Shown here piece after piece: positions 44,546 through 54,705 of a DNA stretch of 64,000 nt. The translations under genes and the position numbers were made by a program. How positions within the stretch are numbered: position 1 is the first letter of the stretch; every line of letters starts with the position of its first letter. The stretch is from positions 124,001-188,000 of the forward strand of contig CP038117.1 of NCBI GenBank assembly GCA_004519485.1. Direction: 5' to 3'. This DNA comes from Nannochloropsis oceanica. Its lineage: Eukaryota; Sar; Eustigmatophyceae; Eustigmatales; Monodopsidaceae. Below the pieces are notes generated by a model. It made no database searches, was not told the DNA's origin, and saw only the letters and a program-made list of their open reading frames with translations.

Positions 44546-46490
44546 TCACACATCTGGAAACGGCCATAAGCCCCCCCACTGCGCTTTCCTCGCCGCCACG
44601 TATTTCCCAGGCACGGGCTTGGCCGCTTTTCTTGCCACAACAATCCGTTCTAATTTCCCTTGGGGCGAACACATGTCCAAATACACATGCCCCTTCTTCT
44701 TCTTTGGGTTTCTGATCAACCTCCCCCATCCACCCCGCTCCGGGTATGATCGGACGGCCACCTCCCAATCGCTATCCTTCGGTTGGTACGGAAAAGGGGA
44801 ACTTTGTACCTTTAGTCCATGCGTTCCTTCCTCCCTCCTCTCCTTTCTTCCCTCCTCCCGACTATCCCCGTACCTCAACCGATGCAACGCGGCCAACCTG
44901 GCATCCCCCCTCTCCCACCCTCCCTCCCTGCCTTCCCTCCTCCCTCCAATTTTCTGCATTATCACATATGAGAAAGCCACGTCTTTGTACCCCAACCCCT
45001 GTTTGCCCGCCCCCCTTTGAATCCGCCCGATGGGCACCCGTTGGGAGAATCGACACCAATCGTTCCTTGATAGAGGGCAAGCTTTATCGTGAGCACACGG
45101 TCCCACCGTCCGAGCCCCTACCGCTGCAGCTCCTGCCCCCCCCCCCCCCTCCTCCTCCTCCTCCTCCTCCTCCTCTTGCCATAGGCAATGTTCCTCCTCT
45201 CTCAGCTGCACTGGAATTTTGCTGCTGCTGCTGCTGCTGCTGCTGGTGTTCCAACACAAATTTCCTCGCGCTCCTCACCAGCCTCGACCCCTCCGGTGAC
45301 CCGTCCTCAACGAGGACCAGAAAACCGCGCTCCTCCGCCACCAGCTCCCACATCACCGTCACCGCCATTGCTCGGCTCGCCTCTGATGCTAATTCCGATA
45401 GCGTCCACGACGCAAACACCACATCGTACTTCGCCCCCATCTTCCCCGCTTGCCCCAACAAAGGTGGCAAGTGCCGATGCAACACCACTTTTCCACCCCC
45501 CAGTCCCTCTCCTCCCCCTTCCCTCCCTCCTTTTCCCACCAATAAATGCTCGCTAAGATCACGCATGGCACAACTGTGGTCCACTCCTTCCAATCGGTGG
45601 ATATCCGGCCACACGGTCTGTGCAGCCAGCAAGCCGCTCCCAGGCCCGCACCCCACGTCCAGAAACGACCGAGGGGCCTCCCCAAGGGACGGGGAAGAAG
45701 GGAGGGAAGCGGCTGCGGCAACATCACGAAGCACGCGGAGGTTGATTGAGAAATTGGGGACGGCACGGGTGGAGAGATAGGCGAGAGCTTCGGGAGGGGA
45801 AGCTACTTTTCCCGTCCAGGTGGGGGTAAGCATTGTATAGCCCGCCTTGCCGCCCTCCCCTTCGATAGGTCCTTCCTCCTCGTCTTCTTCCCCATCTTCA
45901 TCGTCGTCGTCCATGTCGTCATCTTCGAATGAGGAAATGTCGCTACTGTCGTCGCTTTTTGATGCTCGTGTGTTGCGACGGCCGCCATCATCCCACTCTC
46001 CCTCCTCGTCCTCCTCTTCACTCAACGCCCCGCCTCTCTTCTTTTGCAACCCCTTTTTCTTCTTCATGGCCGTGTCTTCTTCCACCGACCCTCGTCGATT
46101 CATTCGGCGGGCATGTAAGCGAATCTGCTTTCCTGATAACAACCTAGAAAGGTCGTTCATCCGCTCAATCCCGTCTTGGGGTGGAGCCGCAATGCGCCTC
46201 CTCCCATGCATCCACGCAGGGTCCAATAAGGCCTTGCCCAAAGCCGTTCGCTCTTCTTGAATGACAGCCTGATTATCATCTCCTTCTTCCTCCTCCTCGT
46301 CGTCCTCCTCTTCGATGGCATGCTGGAGGGCGGGCCGGGGATGGGTGCTGAAGGAGGCAGAGGAGAAAGAGGGGGATGACGATGGTGGTAACATCGAGCG
46401 GAGGTTGGCTAGAAGGCCAGGACGAAACCTATTCCGCAACTCAAGATACAGTGACATACTGCCACTTGTCCTAAGCGAGGTAGGGTTCAA
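44546..46490 (-). CDS. RSM22: Mitoribosomal small-subunit assembly factor RSM22/METTL17, frame break at a repeat
   Basis: RSM22/METTL17 proteins help assemble the mitochondrial small ribosomal subunit and bind an Fe-S cluster. The N-terminus (MSLYLELRNRFRPGLLANLR, from an ATG at 46457) looks mitochondrial; an acidic disordered stretch follows. The methyltransferase-like fold has TRAVPNFSINLRVL, SFLDVGCGPGSGL, DVVFASWTLSEL and RLVRSARKFVLEH. The frame then enters a Gln run and a Glu/Gly run and stops at 45084. The rest of the family sequence lies one frame over, on 45259-44546: GPCAHDKACPLSRNDWCRFS, GLGYKDVAFSYVIMQK, GHVYLDMCSPQGKLERIV, and ending ARKAQWGGLWPFPDV. Four Cys that match Fe-S ligands are all in this second part. 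Cause unresolved: a C14 run (45136-45149) of variable length, or a short unrecognised intron. Confidence 0.85.
45136..45187. repeat. C14 homopolymer plus (CTC)n inside RSM22
   Basis: Fourteen consecutive C, then about nine CTC units on the plus strand, with a CTG run at about 45224-45245. These lie where the RSM22 reading frame changes and are prone to length error or length variation. Confidence 0.9.
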
Positions 46491-46914
46491 AGATGGAGTG
46501 AGATGTATAGTTTGGAGTCTCGCCAGCTCTCACTGTGGCACCTCTTCGTTCGCTCGCTGCTCTGCTGCTGTCATATCTCGTCCCGTCTTTTCCATTTGCT
46601 TACATCAGGGAGTCTCGCTCACAGGCCTTACAGTTTACTGGACCCTTCATTGAGCGCAGGATAACAACGGCTTGGTAAACACGTTGGTGCTCCAGTGGTG
46701 CTTGTTTGATGGGGGGGAAGTGATTTTTAACCTCCCCCCTCCCTCCCCTCCTTTGCTTCCCTCCCTCCACTCTAGCCCCTGTATTTCTGTAGATTTCAGG
46801 GTCTGACCGAAGATACGACAATATCTGAGGAACAGAGGCATCTGCATGAGTTTGCTTACCCATATTTCGAATTCTTCCCGCTTTCCGCCCTGTCCCCAAC
46901 AGCAGGAAAGGAAA
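46491..46914. promoter_or_regulatory. Divergent spacer, RSM22 and mitochondrial ferredoxin
   Basis: About 420 bases between the starts of two genes for mitochondrial Fe-S-linked proteins. It includes a C/T-rich run near 46727-46760. No motif is assigned. Confidence 0.45.
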
Positions 46915-47427
46915 ATGCTCGCAGCTAAAATCCGCCGGGTGGCTGGGACCGCTATCACCAAAACTACTACCGCCGCAGCAGCAAGCGCTTTAACAAGAAA
47001 ACCACGATTAGTATACTTCCATGGTACCACGGCTGTGGCGCACGGCAGTGGCAAGGATCTGAATGACGCGCCGCGCATTACATTGCATTGGATCGGCAAG
47101 AAAGGGGAGGAGTTCAGCACGGACGGGATCGTGGGCGAAAGCATCCTGGACGCGGCGCACCGGCATGAAGTGGAGTTGGAAGGGGCGTGCGAAGGTGTGT
47201 GTGCATGTTCAACATGCCACGTAATTTTGGAAGACCCTGTATTTGAGAAGCTGGAAGACCCATCGGAGGAGGAAGAGGATATGCTAGATCAGGCGTTTGG
47301 GCTCACTCCTACGTCGCGGCTAGGGTGTCAGGTGGAATTGACTCAAGTCCTGGATGGCATAAGGATTAAACTACCAACTGCGACGCGTAATTTCTATATT
47401 GATGGGCATGTGCCGAAGCCACATTAG
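46915..47427 (+). CDS. FDX: Mitochondrial [2Fe-2S] ferredoxin, adrenodoxin/Yah1 type
   Basis: Single exon, 170 residues from the ATG at 46915 (an in-frame ATG at 46846 gives 193). The first about 45 residues are Ala/Thr/Arg/Lys-rich, a mitochondrial presequence. The ferredoxin fold follows: ITLHWIGKKGEEF, VGESILDAAHRHEVELEGAC, then GVCACSTCHVILEDPVFEKL with three of the four cluster Cys, EEEEDMLDQAFGLTPTSRLG followed by the fourth Cys, and a C-terminal LPTATRNFYIDGHVPK. The Cys-x5-Cys-x2-Cys spacing and the acidic MLDQAFGL helix mark adrenodoxin-type proteins, which pass electrons from ferredoxin reductase to Fe-S cluster assembly and heme pathways. Plant-type photosynthetic ferredoxin is excluded by these motifs. 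Confidence 0.96.
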   Translation: MLAAKIRRVAGTAITKTTTAAAASALTRKPRLVYFHGTTAVAHGSGKDLNDAPRITLHWIGKKGEEFSTDGIVGESILDAAHRHEVELEGACEGVCACSTCHVILEDPVFEKLEDPSEEEEDMLDQAFGLTPTSRLGCQVELTQVLDGIRIKLPTATRNFYIDGHVPKPH

Positions 47428-47898
47428 ATCTCGACGCTTCGTTTGTTGTTGGAGGAGGGGTGGGGGGCAGGGAAAAGGCAATGTCAAGACTGAAGAAACA
47501 TAGATAAATGTGGTAAAAAAATGTCAGAAATCAAATATGCATGCAGATTTATCTTTCAATTGTTGTCTTATTATTTTAATTTTTTTCTTCTCCTTTTCGT
47601 TGTACATGTACTCTTCTCTGTTCTGATTGAGGACTTTATGGGGCGTTTCTTTATACTGACGCTGCTGCTGCTGGTGATGATTTTGCTCTCATTTTTCATT
47701 TCCTCTTCCATACACCTTTTTCGTGCCTATACACATCAAGCGTAAAAAGTGCTGTACTACTGACAGCTGGTTTACTGTCCTCTATTCTGCGCAACCTTCA
47801 ACACCAACACCCACCTAGCAACCACAACAATGCAGAGCATGACCTTATCCGTTATACTTCTCTCCTTGCACCCTCCTTCAATCTGTCCTTCTTCTAAC
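47428..47898. other. Convergent spacer, ferredoxin and UBE3C-like genes
   Basis: About 470 bases of AT-rich 3' flank. A 74-codon plus frame at 47521-47745 encodes mostly Phe/Leu and looks like a hydrophobic accident of T-rich sequence. Confidence 0.4.
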
Positions 47899-50800
47899 CT
47901 ACGACAGCTCAAATCCTGCTCCGGCCGAGATGGCATACAGCAATTTCTCTCTTAACATTTCCGGTGTGCTGTACGCGGGCAGCTTCAACAAATTCATACA
48001 CGTCGCCGAGGAGGGTAATCGATCCCCTCCCTCTGCTGTCAAGGGCACCCGCTGAATACACATAGGTGGATTCAAACACTGGAAGCCCAGCAATGGCTGG
48101 CGTGAACACGAGGTGACAAACATCAAGAACGCACTCTGCTCGTCCGGGGTGTAGCTGCGCAGCGCCTCCCAGAACCACTGAATGATGGGCTGAGTTGGAT
48201 GATACCCACCTGAATAACGCGTGTGGGCCCGTAAATTCTCGATGTCAATCGCTCGTTTTTCCCCCGTCAACAGGATTTGGAGTTCCTCCGCCCCAAACAT
48301 CCGGAGCCAGGGCATGGGGATCAAGTCGCGAAACCCTCGCAGGAAAGCTTGGACTTGGGCGTTGATCTCGATATTGAGCTTGTAATTGGCGACTAGCTGT
48401 ATGTACCGAAACACATTCTCATTCGTCACTGCCACGTGCTTCCCCCCTGGAACCAGCTCCACTGCTGCCTCATCCGTGGGTAGCAGTCTCTCCTCATCCT
48501 CCACCACCACCTCAAAATTCAAGGCCAAATCCCTTACATCCATCCCTTCTCCGTCCCCCTCCTTCCCTCCCTTACCCCCCCGGGCCAACCTTTTCAAAGA
48601 CATCAAGTGCCTGTACAATTCCGGATCACGGCTAAACAAATCGTCCGTCTCATTCATTTTCCCCCCTACCCGCTGCAAGAAAAACAAGGCGAATTGCGGC
48701 TCCACCAATATGGACTCGTACAACGCCTTCGCCAACACCCTTCCAAGGAAAGCGAAGTGCTGATAGTGTTCATCCCCCACCACCAATTTCGACAGTGGAT
48801 TGGGGTAGAGAAGGTGATCTGGTGTCACACGAAACAAGGCATACTGGGGGTCAAACGCTCGCCTGGTCAAAGCGTCGATAAACTCCTTAAACACCCCCCC
48901 TCCATCAATCCCCGCCTCCTCCGTCCCCAGGTCGCTCACAAACGTCACCTGCACTCGTCCTCTCAACCCTTTGCCCAAGTGATTCATGCCGACAAAAGCA
49001 TCTTCGTAGATATGTGCACGACGAACTCTGATTCGATGCCCGTACAGGTGGGCGTCGTCCTGTGCTTGACGCTTGTCGGAAGCAAGGAGTTTTTGAAAGA
49101 TTTGGACACGTTGCGCGAAGGGAAGCACTTGAGGAATGCGTGTTAGGATGGGATAGAGGCGCTTGGAGGTATCGAAAAGGGTTTCAATTGAGGAGGAGCC
49201 TTCTTCTTCTTCTTGTTGCTGTTGATGGTGGTAATGATGATGGTCAGAGGCATTTTCCCCCGCAGAGAGCTCTTGATCGAGCTCGTGTTGGGTGATAGGA
49301 GGCCAGTGCCACAAGGCAGGATCTGAGCTATTTTTTTCTGCACGAGCAGCAGCATCATTTCCACGACCGCCATCAGCAGCGGCAGCAGAAGTAGGGGTAG
49401 AACCAGAACGCTCCGTCCCTCCTCCTCCTCCTCCTGCTGCTGCTGCTGCTCCTGCAACTGCTGCCGCTGGCACTGTTGTAGGATCGGCGGGGAAGGGTCG
49501 GCGGCTGTGACGTTGATATAGCTGGTTGAACAACTCAGTGGCTGCGCGAGTGAGCTGCAGTCCCTCCAGGGGAGGGAGCAAGGAGGAGGAGGAGGCAGTC
49601 ACCAGCTGATTGGGATCCACCCAATACATCTGAAAAAGAAGGCCTTTGAGAGCCTCGACGAGGAGAAGAACGTGAGGGAGGGCGAGGGGCATCTGGCGGT
49701 TATAGAACTCTTCGTCGTCCAATGCCATCAACTGATGCGAGTACACAGAAAACAACAGGTGGAAAGCCGGGTGGTATCGTGCCAGAACATTGTCGTCATG
49801 CCCAGCCGCAAAGGCCCTCCTTCCCCCGCCCGCTGCCTGCACTTTGGGCAACAAATAAGCAACCCACAACCGTCTCACAAACGGCTCGGCGCCACTTCCA
49901 TGGTGATATGCCAACAGATTTAAAATCTGAGAAACCAACCCACTCATCCTCCCTCCCTCCCTCTCTCCCTGCCCTCCCCCTCGACCACCACTGGTGATTG
50001 AGGACGGCAAACTACTTTCCGCGTGAACCAACACGTGACTACAGAGCCGACACAATGACAACACTGCACCCTCCTCCTTTTCTCCCTCCCCCTTCCCCTC
50101 ATTCAGCAAACGGTCAAACAGGCGTGGCAACTCCCTCCCCCCACACAAGTCCTTCAGAGCCCCCTGTGCGGCTGCTGCCATTGCAGCCTCATCTCCCGTC
50201 TGCGCCCTCTTTCCCGCCCTTGTCATCCGCATGGCCTTCCAAATCGCCTCCTCCAGCCCTTCCCCTCCTCCCAACCCACCAGGGACATCCCCTCCTCCCT
50301 CTCTCCCTCCTTCCCTTCCACTACTATCATCCATATCAAGCTCCATAATGTCCCCCTCCTCATCTTCCTCCCTCTCTCCATCCTCTCTCACCTCTCCCCC
50401 TCCTCCCTCAAGCGGCACCCGCCGCACACTAAACTCCAACGCTCGGACAAGCGCAGCCATACCCCCGCCGTCCTTTTCTCCCTCCTTCCCTCCTCCAAAT
50501 ACTCCTGACGAAGAATCCGGCCGTAGCAATTCCCTTGTCAAGTCCAGCAAGTTCCTCACAGCTGCCATCATCGCCACCTTGTCATGACCACTGCTGCCGC
50601 GGCGCTCTTCCCCTGCTTTGACCTCTCCTTGCAGCTGCAGAGGCTGTAAATGCTGCTGTTGCTGTAGCTGTTGGGATTTATCCCATGCCATTAACAGCCG
50701 CCAGAGGCCCCACGCCTTGTTTTGACGGAAGGAGAGGAGGAGGGAGGAGAAGGGGGAGGGATCCATCAGCAGCTTCGGGGTGGTAATGAGCGCTCTTGCC

Positions 50801-51900
50801 ACAAGACCTCTTGCTAGTGTTTGGCGTTTGTGGAGGGAGGGGGGAAGGGAAAAGGAGACAGAAGGGGTCGGAAGGGGAAGGCCGGCAGCAGTGCACGCCA
50901 GGCGCCAAATGAGGGTTAAGGAATGCGATGGTGTTTGAGATGTGCTGCTGCTGGAAGAGGAAAATGAAGCCAATGACAGGAGTTCGCGGCGAAGGAGGGA
51001 GGGAAGACCCATGCTCCGGCGAAGCTGTGCTAAGAAAGGACTCATCACCATGCGCGGCAAGGGACTACTACAACCACTACTGCTACTACAACTAATGCTA
51101 CTACTACTGCTACTACTACAACTATAATTATGAGTATTACTTCTACCTTCGCTACAACTACTGCTGCTACTGCTGCTGCTGCTCGTCCACCTTCCGCTTC
51201 TACTGCCATCTTCTTCGATCGCCAGGTGTAGCAATACTCGCCAGCATGTCTCTACCTCTCCCTCTTCCCCTGCTGACGGAATGTCAAGCAACGCCTCCAC
51301 ACACTCCAACATCGCCCCTTCCTCCCTCTCTTCTTTCCCATCCACATCAATCACCATCGCCTCAACCCGAGGGGCACTTCGCCCTCTCAATTCGTCGACA
51401 CGATGCAAGCATAGCCTCACCAACCGCACAACCTCCGCTTCAAACAAAGCCGGTTGCACCCGTCGCCAGCTCTTATAATTCCACTCCTCATTCGCACTCC
51501 CGCACGAATCCACCATCAATGACGCCAATTTAAATAAACGCTGGCGATCTCCCTGTCGACTTGGGCTGTAAAACGAGAGGAGTTGTCCGACCAATGTCTC
51601 CATCAGGGCTTTAGGGGTAGGCATGGGACGCTTCGCCTTTCTCAAAATCCCCCGGAGGTTCCATAGGTCTGCCACACGCTTGTCAAACTCTGTAAGTTGG
51701 CCCGCCTTGTAAGCTGCAACAGCCCGTCGTGTTCTATGAAACCGCAGGATGGTCGTGGCCGCGGTACGCTTGGACTTGTCGGCGGCCCGGGCTTCGCGTT
51801 CCTTCCGAGCGCGATGCAGGAGCTCCGCCTTTTCCTCCTCCCGGCTCTTGCCTCGTAAGCTGATATTAGGCCGTCGCTTGGCAGAGCCTTCGAAATACAT
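47899..51900 (-). CDS. UBE3C: HECT E3 ubiquitin ligase, UBE3C/Hul5 type
   Basis: Single large exon; 1333 residues from the ATG at 51900. The N-terminus MYFEGSAKRRPNISL, then SREEEKAELLHRARKERE and an IQ-like helix TTILRFHRTRRAV, closely follows UBE3C, whose start is a firm family feature. The middle contains Ser-, Gly- and Glu-rich runs and an Ala/Gly repeat region. The HECT domain occupies the last about 380 residues: RRAHIYEDAFVGMNHLG, GIDGGGVFKEFIDALTRRAF, VLAKALYESILVEPQFALFF, and RQPLLGFQ. The catalytic Cys (about residue 1301) is in SSATCMNLLKLPAY, near the end as required. It is likely a proteasome-associated chain-elongating ligase by family analogy. The frame remains open upstream to 52128, so a longer N-terminus is possible. 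Confidence 0.95.
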   Translation of the reverse strand: MYFEGSAKRRPNISLRGKSREEEKAELLHRARKEREARAADKSKRTAATTILRFHRTRRAVAAYKAGQLTEFDKRVADLWNLRGILRKAKRPMPTPKALMETLVGQLLSFYSPSRQGDRQRLFKLASLMVDSCGSANEEWNYKSWRRVQPALFEAEVVRLVRLCLHRVDELRGRSAPRVEAMVIDVDGKEEREEGAMLECVEALLDIPSAGEEGEVETCWRVLLHLAIEEDGSRSGRWTSSSSSSSSSCSEGRSNTHNYSCSSSSSSSISCSSSSGCSSPLPRMVMSPFLAQLRRSMGLPSLLRRELLSLASFSSSSSSTSQTPSHSLTLIWRLACTAAGLPLPTPSVSFSLPPSLHKRQTLARGLVARALITTPKLLMDPSPFSSLLLSFRQNKAWGLWRLLMAWDKSQQLQQQQHLQPLQLQGEVKAGEERRGSSGHDKVAMMAAVRNLLDLTRELLRPDSSSGVFGGGKEGEKDGGGMAALVRALEFSVRRVPLEGGGGEVREDGEREEDEEGDIMELDMDDSSGREGGREGGGDVPGGLGGGEGLEEAIWKAMRMTRAGKRAQTGDEAAMAAAAQGALKDLCGGRELPRLFDRLLNEGKGEGEKEEGAVLSLCRLCSHVLVHAESSLPSSITSGGRGGGQGEREGGRMSGLVSQILNLLAYHHGSGAEPFVRRLWVAYLLPKVQAAGGGRRAFAAGHDDNVLARYHPAFHLLFSVYSHQLMALDDEEFYNRQMPLALPHVLLLVEALKGLLFQMYWVDPNQLVTASSSSLLPPLEGLQLTRAATELFNQLYQRHSRRPFPADPTTVPAAAVAGAAAAAGGGGGGTERSGSTPTSAAAADGGRGNDAAARAEKNSSDPALWHWPPITQHELDQELSAGENASDHHHYHHQQQQEEEEGSSSIETLFDTSKRLYPILTRIPQVLPFAQRVQIFQKLLASDKRQAQDDAHLYGHRIRVRRAHIYEDAFVGMNHLGKGLRGRVQVTFVSDLGTEEAGIDGGGVFKEFIDALTRRAFDPQYALFRVTPDHLLYPNPLSKLVVGDEHYQHFAFLGRVLAKALYESILVEPQFALFFLQRVGGKMNETDDLFSRDPELYRHLMSLKRLARGGKGGKEGDGEGMDVRDLALNFEVVVEDEERLLPTDEAAVELVPGGKHVAVTNENVFRYIQLVANYKLNIEINAQVQAFLRGFRDLIPMPWLRMFGAEELQILLTGEKRAIDIENLRAHTRYSGGYHPTQPIIQWFWEALRSYTPDEQSAFLMFVTSCSRQPLLGFQCLNPPMCIQRVPLTAEGGDRLPSSATCMNLLKLPAYSTPEMLREKLLYAISAGAGFELS

Positions 51901-53137
51901 GGTGTGTCCTTCCTGTAGAGAGATGTGTACACATGTGGTGGTACGAAGGAGGCAAGAGAGGGTCAGTAAAGGGCAAATGATGAGGTGGCTTGAGGAGATG
52001 GGCTGCCTGGGAAATGGTGATGCTTGATATATGGAGCGAGATCTCGGACGCCGTTTCTGAATGTCAGCGAAGATGATGCATCCATCCTGACGCAGACGAC
52101 CAAGCAAGACGGTCCCATCTTCCTGCATGCGTGTATGAGGTAGGGTACGTCATGAGATTGGCGTTGGCGTTGGCAGTGTGAGAAGCGAAGCCTCAAGTGA
52201 GTGAATGCTGATGTTTGTTGGTTTGGCCAGGTTTGGCTGGAGCCGCACCTTGAAGAAGACGGCACGTACGGGCCTTTCGAGTGGATGCCACGGCCTCTAA
52301 ACGCTCGCACAGGGAAGCAAGGAAGCAGGATAAGGTTCCCGGTTAGCGGGAACACTAACAATCTCCTTGTAATACCAACATATGGCCACCACCGCACAAC
52401 CACCGCGAGTGCATCGTCGTCACATTCACGAAGGAGAAGAAATACCGCTCAGGCCTGCCCAAACATGAAGGCCATGATCTGCGGAGCCAAGCTACGAAAT
52501 GAGAACTTTTTCAAATGCACGCCATTCTCTTCCTGTCAAATTTACCAAACATAAACCCTACCCTCGCAATAAGTGGCCGTGGCCATCGAGGTTCTCGGCC
52601 AATCCTGCAAACGCTCTCATTCGTGTCAAATGAATCCTCACGCTGCTGTCTGAATCCGTTCATACTTGTATCGTCGCCCTCGATCTGCTTCAGACAGCTG
52701 GCAGTGTCCTGAAAGGACTGGCCGATGAGCTTGATGCCCCCGGCCTCTTCAACTTCCGGTTGCTCTCCGCTGCCCATCTTCTGTCTCTTACCACATCCAC
52801 CCGCACAATCTTCCTTCCCCGTTCACAACCCCTCCTCGGGCAGCCCCCAGACTTGTCCCTGATGGCGCGGCTTGGAGTAGCGCGATGTTTATGATTGCTC
52901 AGTCACAAACGCCCAGCAGATCATTCATTCACTTAGACTAGAAGGAAATATTGCGTGACCTCAGGAACCGCTGCGGCCGTGAGAGGAGTCGAGCAGGGAT
53001 AGATCCATGGTGTGTGAAGAGAAAACTAGGAATAGACTATGCAAAGCAAAGCAAATCAGGTGTTCTAAAGCAAATCCCAATTTAACACCGTGTTTTCTGG
53101 TCCATCTTTAGACCTCCTTTTCATGCTTTGCTTGTTC
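51901..53137. other. 5' flank of UBE3C-like gene with coding-like minus-strand pieces
   Basis: About 1.2 kb. Three minus-strand stretches look protein-like: 52777-52571 (MGSGEQPEVEEAGGIKLIGQ onward), about 52303-52256 (a 16-codon piece ending PVRAVFFK before a GT), and 52122-51901 (EDGTVLLGRLRQDGCIIFAD onward, preceded by CAG and in frame with UBE3C). They can be joined in phase. The result would be an N-terminal extension of UBE3C not typical of the family, or an upstream gene. The rest appears non-coding. Confidence 0.3.
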
Positions 53138-53517
53138 TCATTTTTTGCCGCTGCCCACCTTTCCCTTGCCCGCTCTCCCCCTCCTCACAGAAGCAGTAGC
53201 AAGCATTTTGGGCTTGCTATTGGAAAAGGCGACGAAAGGTACACGTTTCCGCTGGGTCGCCTTGCCGCTACTCTCACCCAGTGAGCGTGCAAAAGCTAGC
53301 ACCTGTAAAAGGACGTAATAATGAAGAAAGAAGCCAATGTGTGGGTCAAGGAGAAGGCTGCTTGGTGCGTGTAGTGTTGGCAGCAAGTGGCCTTTTTTCC
53401 TGTACATACCTCAGGAGGCACGTCAGGCGCCTCGTCCGCTTGCTGCTGCACTGCACCCAGTGTGGCGACATGAATGTTACCGCTGTTGTTCAAATTTAAG
53501 GAACGTATGTGAGGCAC
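53138..53517 (-). CDS. Small basic hypothetical protein, two exons
   Basis: Exons 53517-53410 and 53302-53138, joined in phase 0 across a 107-base GT-AG intron, give 90 residues. The first exon reads MPHIRSLNLNNSGNIHVATL and ends DEAPDVPPE. The second is basic (VLAFARSLGESSGKATQRKR, ending GKGKVGSGKK). I do not recognise a family. Good splice signals (GTATGT donor, TTTTACAG acceptor), an ATG and a frame that joins cleanly argue for a real small gene. It lies about 80 bases downstream of the stop of another minus-strand gene. Function unknown. Confidence 0.5.
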
Positions 53518-53550
53518 CTATTTTTCTTTCATCGTAAAATATTGTGCAGC

Positions 53551-53590
53551 CCCCCCCCCTCCCTCACTCCCTCCCTCCCTCCCTTCCTCC
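53551..53590. repeat. TCCC-rich tract
   Basis: A run of C9 and several TCCC units just downstream of the Lys/Glu-rich protein gene. Similar GGGA/TCCC runs occur in many introns and 3' flanks of the window (for example 22020-22050, 23188-23210 and 25010-25022). Confidence 0.8.
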
Positions 53591-53599
53591 TTCGTACAC

Positions 53600-54517
53600 T
53601 TACAAGACACGCGGAGCCTTGAGCGCCTTCGGCTTCTGTCGCTCCGCTGCCTCGGCCTTCCGTCTGAATGTACGTCGCGTGATAGGAGTATACAATTAGT
53701 AAAGCACGTTCGTATGAGTGTGACCCCAGAAGTGAAAGTTCGATTTATCCTCCCATATTCGTGCATCCTTCCCTTCCCCTCCCTTCATCGACGTGCCTGG
53801 CCGACTCAATCACTCGCAACGCCTCATGGATCCGCCGTCGCTGCTCCGCCTGCTTGGCCAGCTGAACCGACTCCAAATAATCTGCCGACAAAGGGCCTGC
53901 CCCTGCCGACGACGTGACTTTGGATTTCTTACTGACCATTCCAGCGACCTTCTCGTCAGATTCTCCTTCGGCAGCAACCATGGCCAGCCCCTCCTCGCCC
54001 TCTTTTTCCTCCTCATCCTCCTCCTCCGCTTCCTCCCCTCTCTCTCGCTTCCCTTTCTTCTCCGCCCAATACAGTTCCTCACGCGCCTTGGCCTTGCGTG
54101 GCCGCTTCTTGCTCTTGCTCTTGCTGCTTGAGGTGGCGGCTGCATTACTTTCCTGCCTTTGGTCGTCGTCACGTACCACCTTGGACTAAATATGATGGGT
54201 GAATGGTGAGGATTAGAGTGTGTGCAAGGCGAGCGCATGACAATCCCTTGCCTACATCTAAAAGCCGTCTCACCGTGATCTTCGTCCTACCACACCTTAC
54301 TTGCACGTACCTTCATCTCATCCGGCGCGTCATCGTCGTCGTCCACGTCAATGCCGGATGTCAGCGCGACGGCGGGTGGTGAGGGATGGGGTTGGGAAGT
54401 CGAGGAGGAGTTTTTCGTGCGTGTCGTCTTGGTCTTGGTGTTGCCTGTGTCCCTGGTAGCTTTCCCGCTGCTACTTATTGGTGTCACGGCCGTTGTGCCG
54501 CGTGTCCTTGCCGTCAT
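53600..54517 (-). CDS. Lys/Glu-rich, probably nuclear protein, three exons
   Basis: Exons 54517-54311, 54185-53797 and 53663-53600 join in phase and give 219 residues. The first intron is GT-AG; the second fits only as GC-AG (GCCAG then GCACGT). The sequence is Thr/Ser-rich at the start, then acidic (five Asp before APDEMK). A strongly basic stretch (SKSKSKKRPRKAKAREEL) resembles a nuclear or nucleolar localisation signal, and a Glu-rich stretch follows. The C-terminal helix reads ADYLESVQLAKQAEQRRRI and, across the splice, IESARRKAEAAERQKPKALK. This style recalls small ribosome-biogenesis proteins, but I cannot name a family. It is divergent from stomatin-like protein 2 with only about 190 bases between. 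Confidence 0.65.
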
Positions 54518-54705
54518 GATCCTGTGGTTTAGGTGGTGTAAATGCGATTAAGGGGCGTAAGATATCAAGACGGTTAACACATATATATAGCTTGTTCTTT
54601 CTCATGGCAAACCCTCTCACACATCCTACAAACCAACAGACACACAGGCGTCTTCGAGACCCGCAGCATTGACAACAGTCTGTCGTCGCCCTCATCGTCG
54701 TCATC
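54518..54705. promoter_or_regulatory. Short divergent promoter region
   Basis: 188 bases separate the start codons of the Lys/Glu-rich protein and stomatin-like protein 2, the tightest divergent spacer in the window. A TATATATA-like stretch is present near 54582-54590. Confidence 0.5.

Noticed and set aside
47521-47745. Phe/Leu-rich 74-codon plus frame after ferredoxin
   Set aside because: T-rich 3' flank read as hydrophobic residues; no family resemblance.
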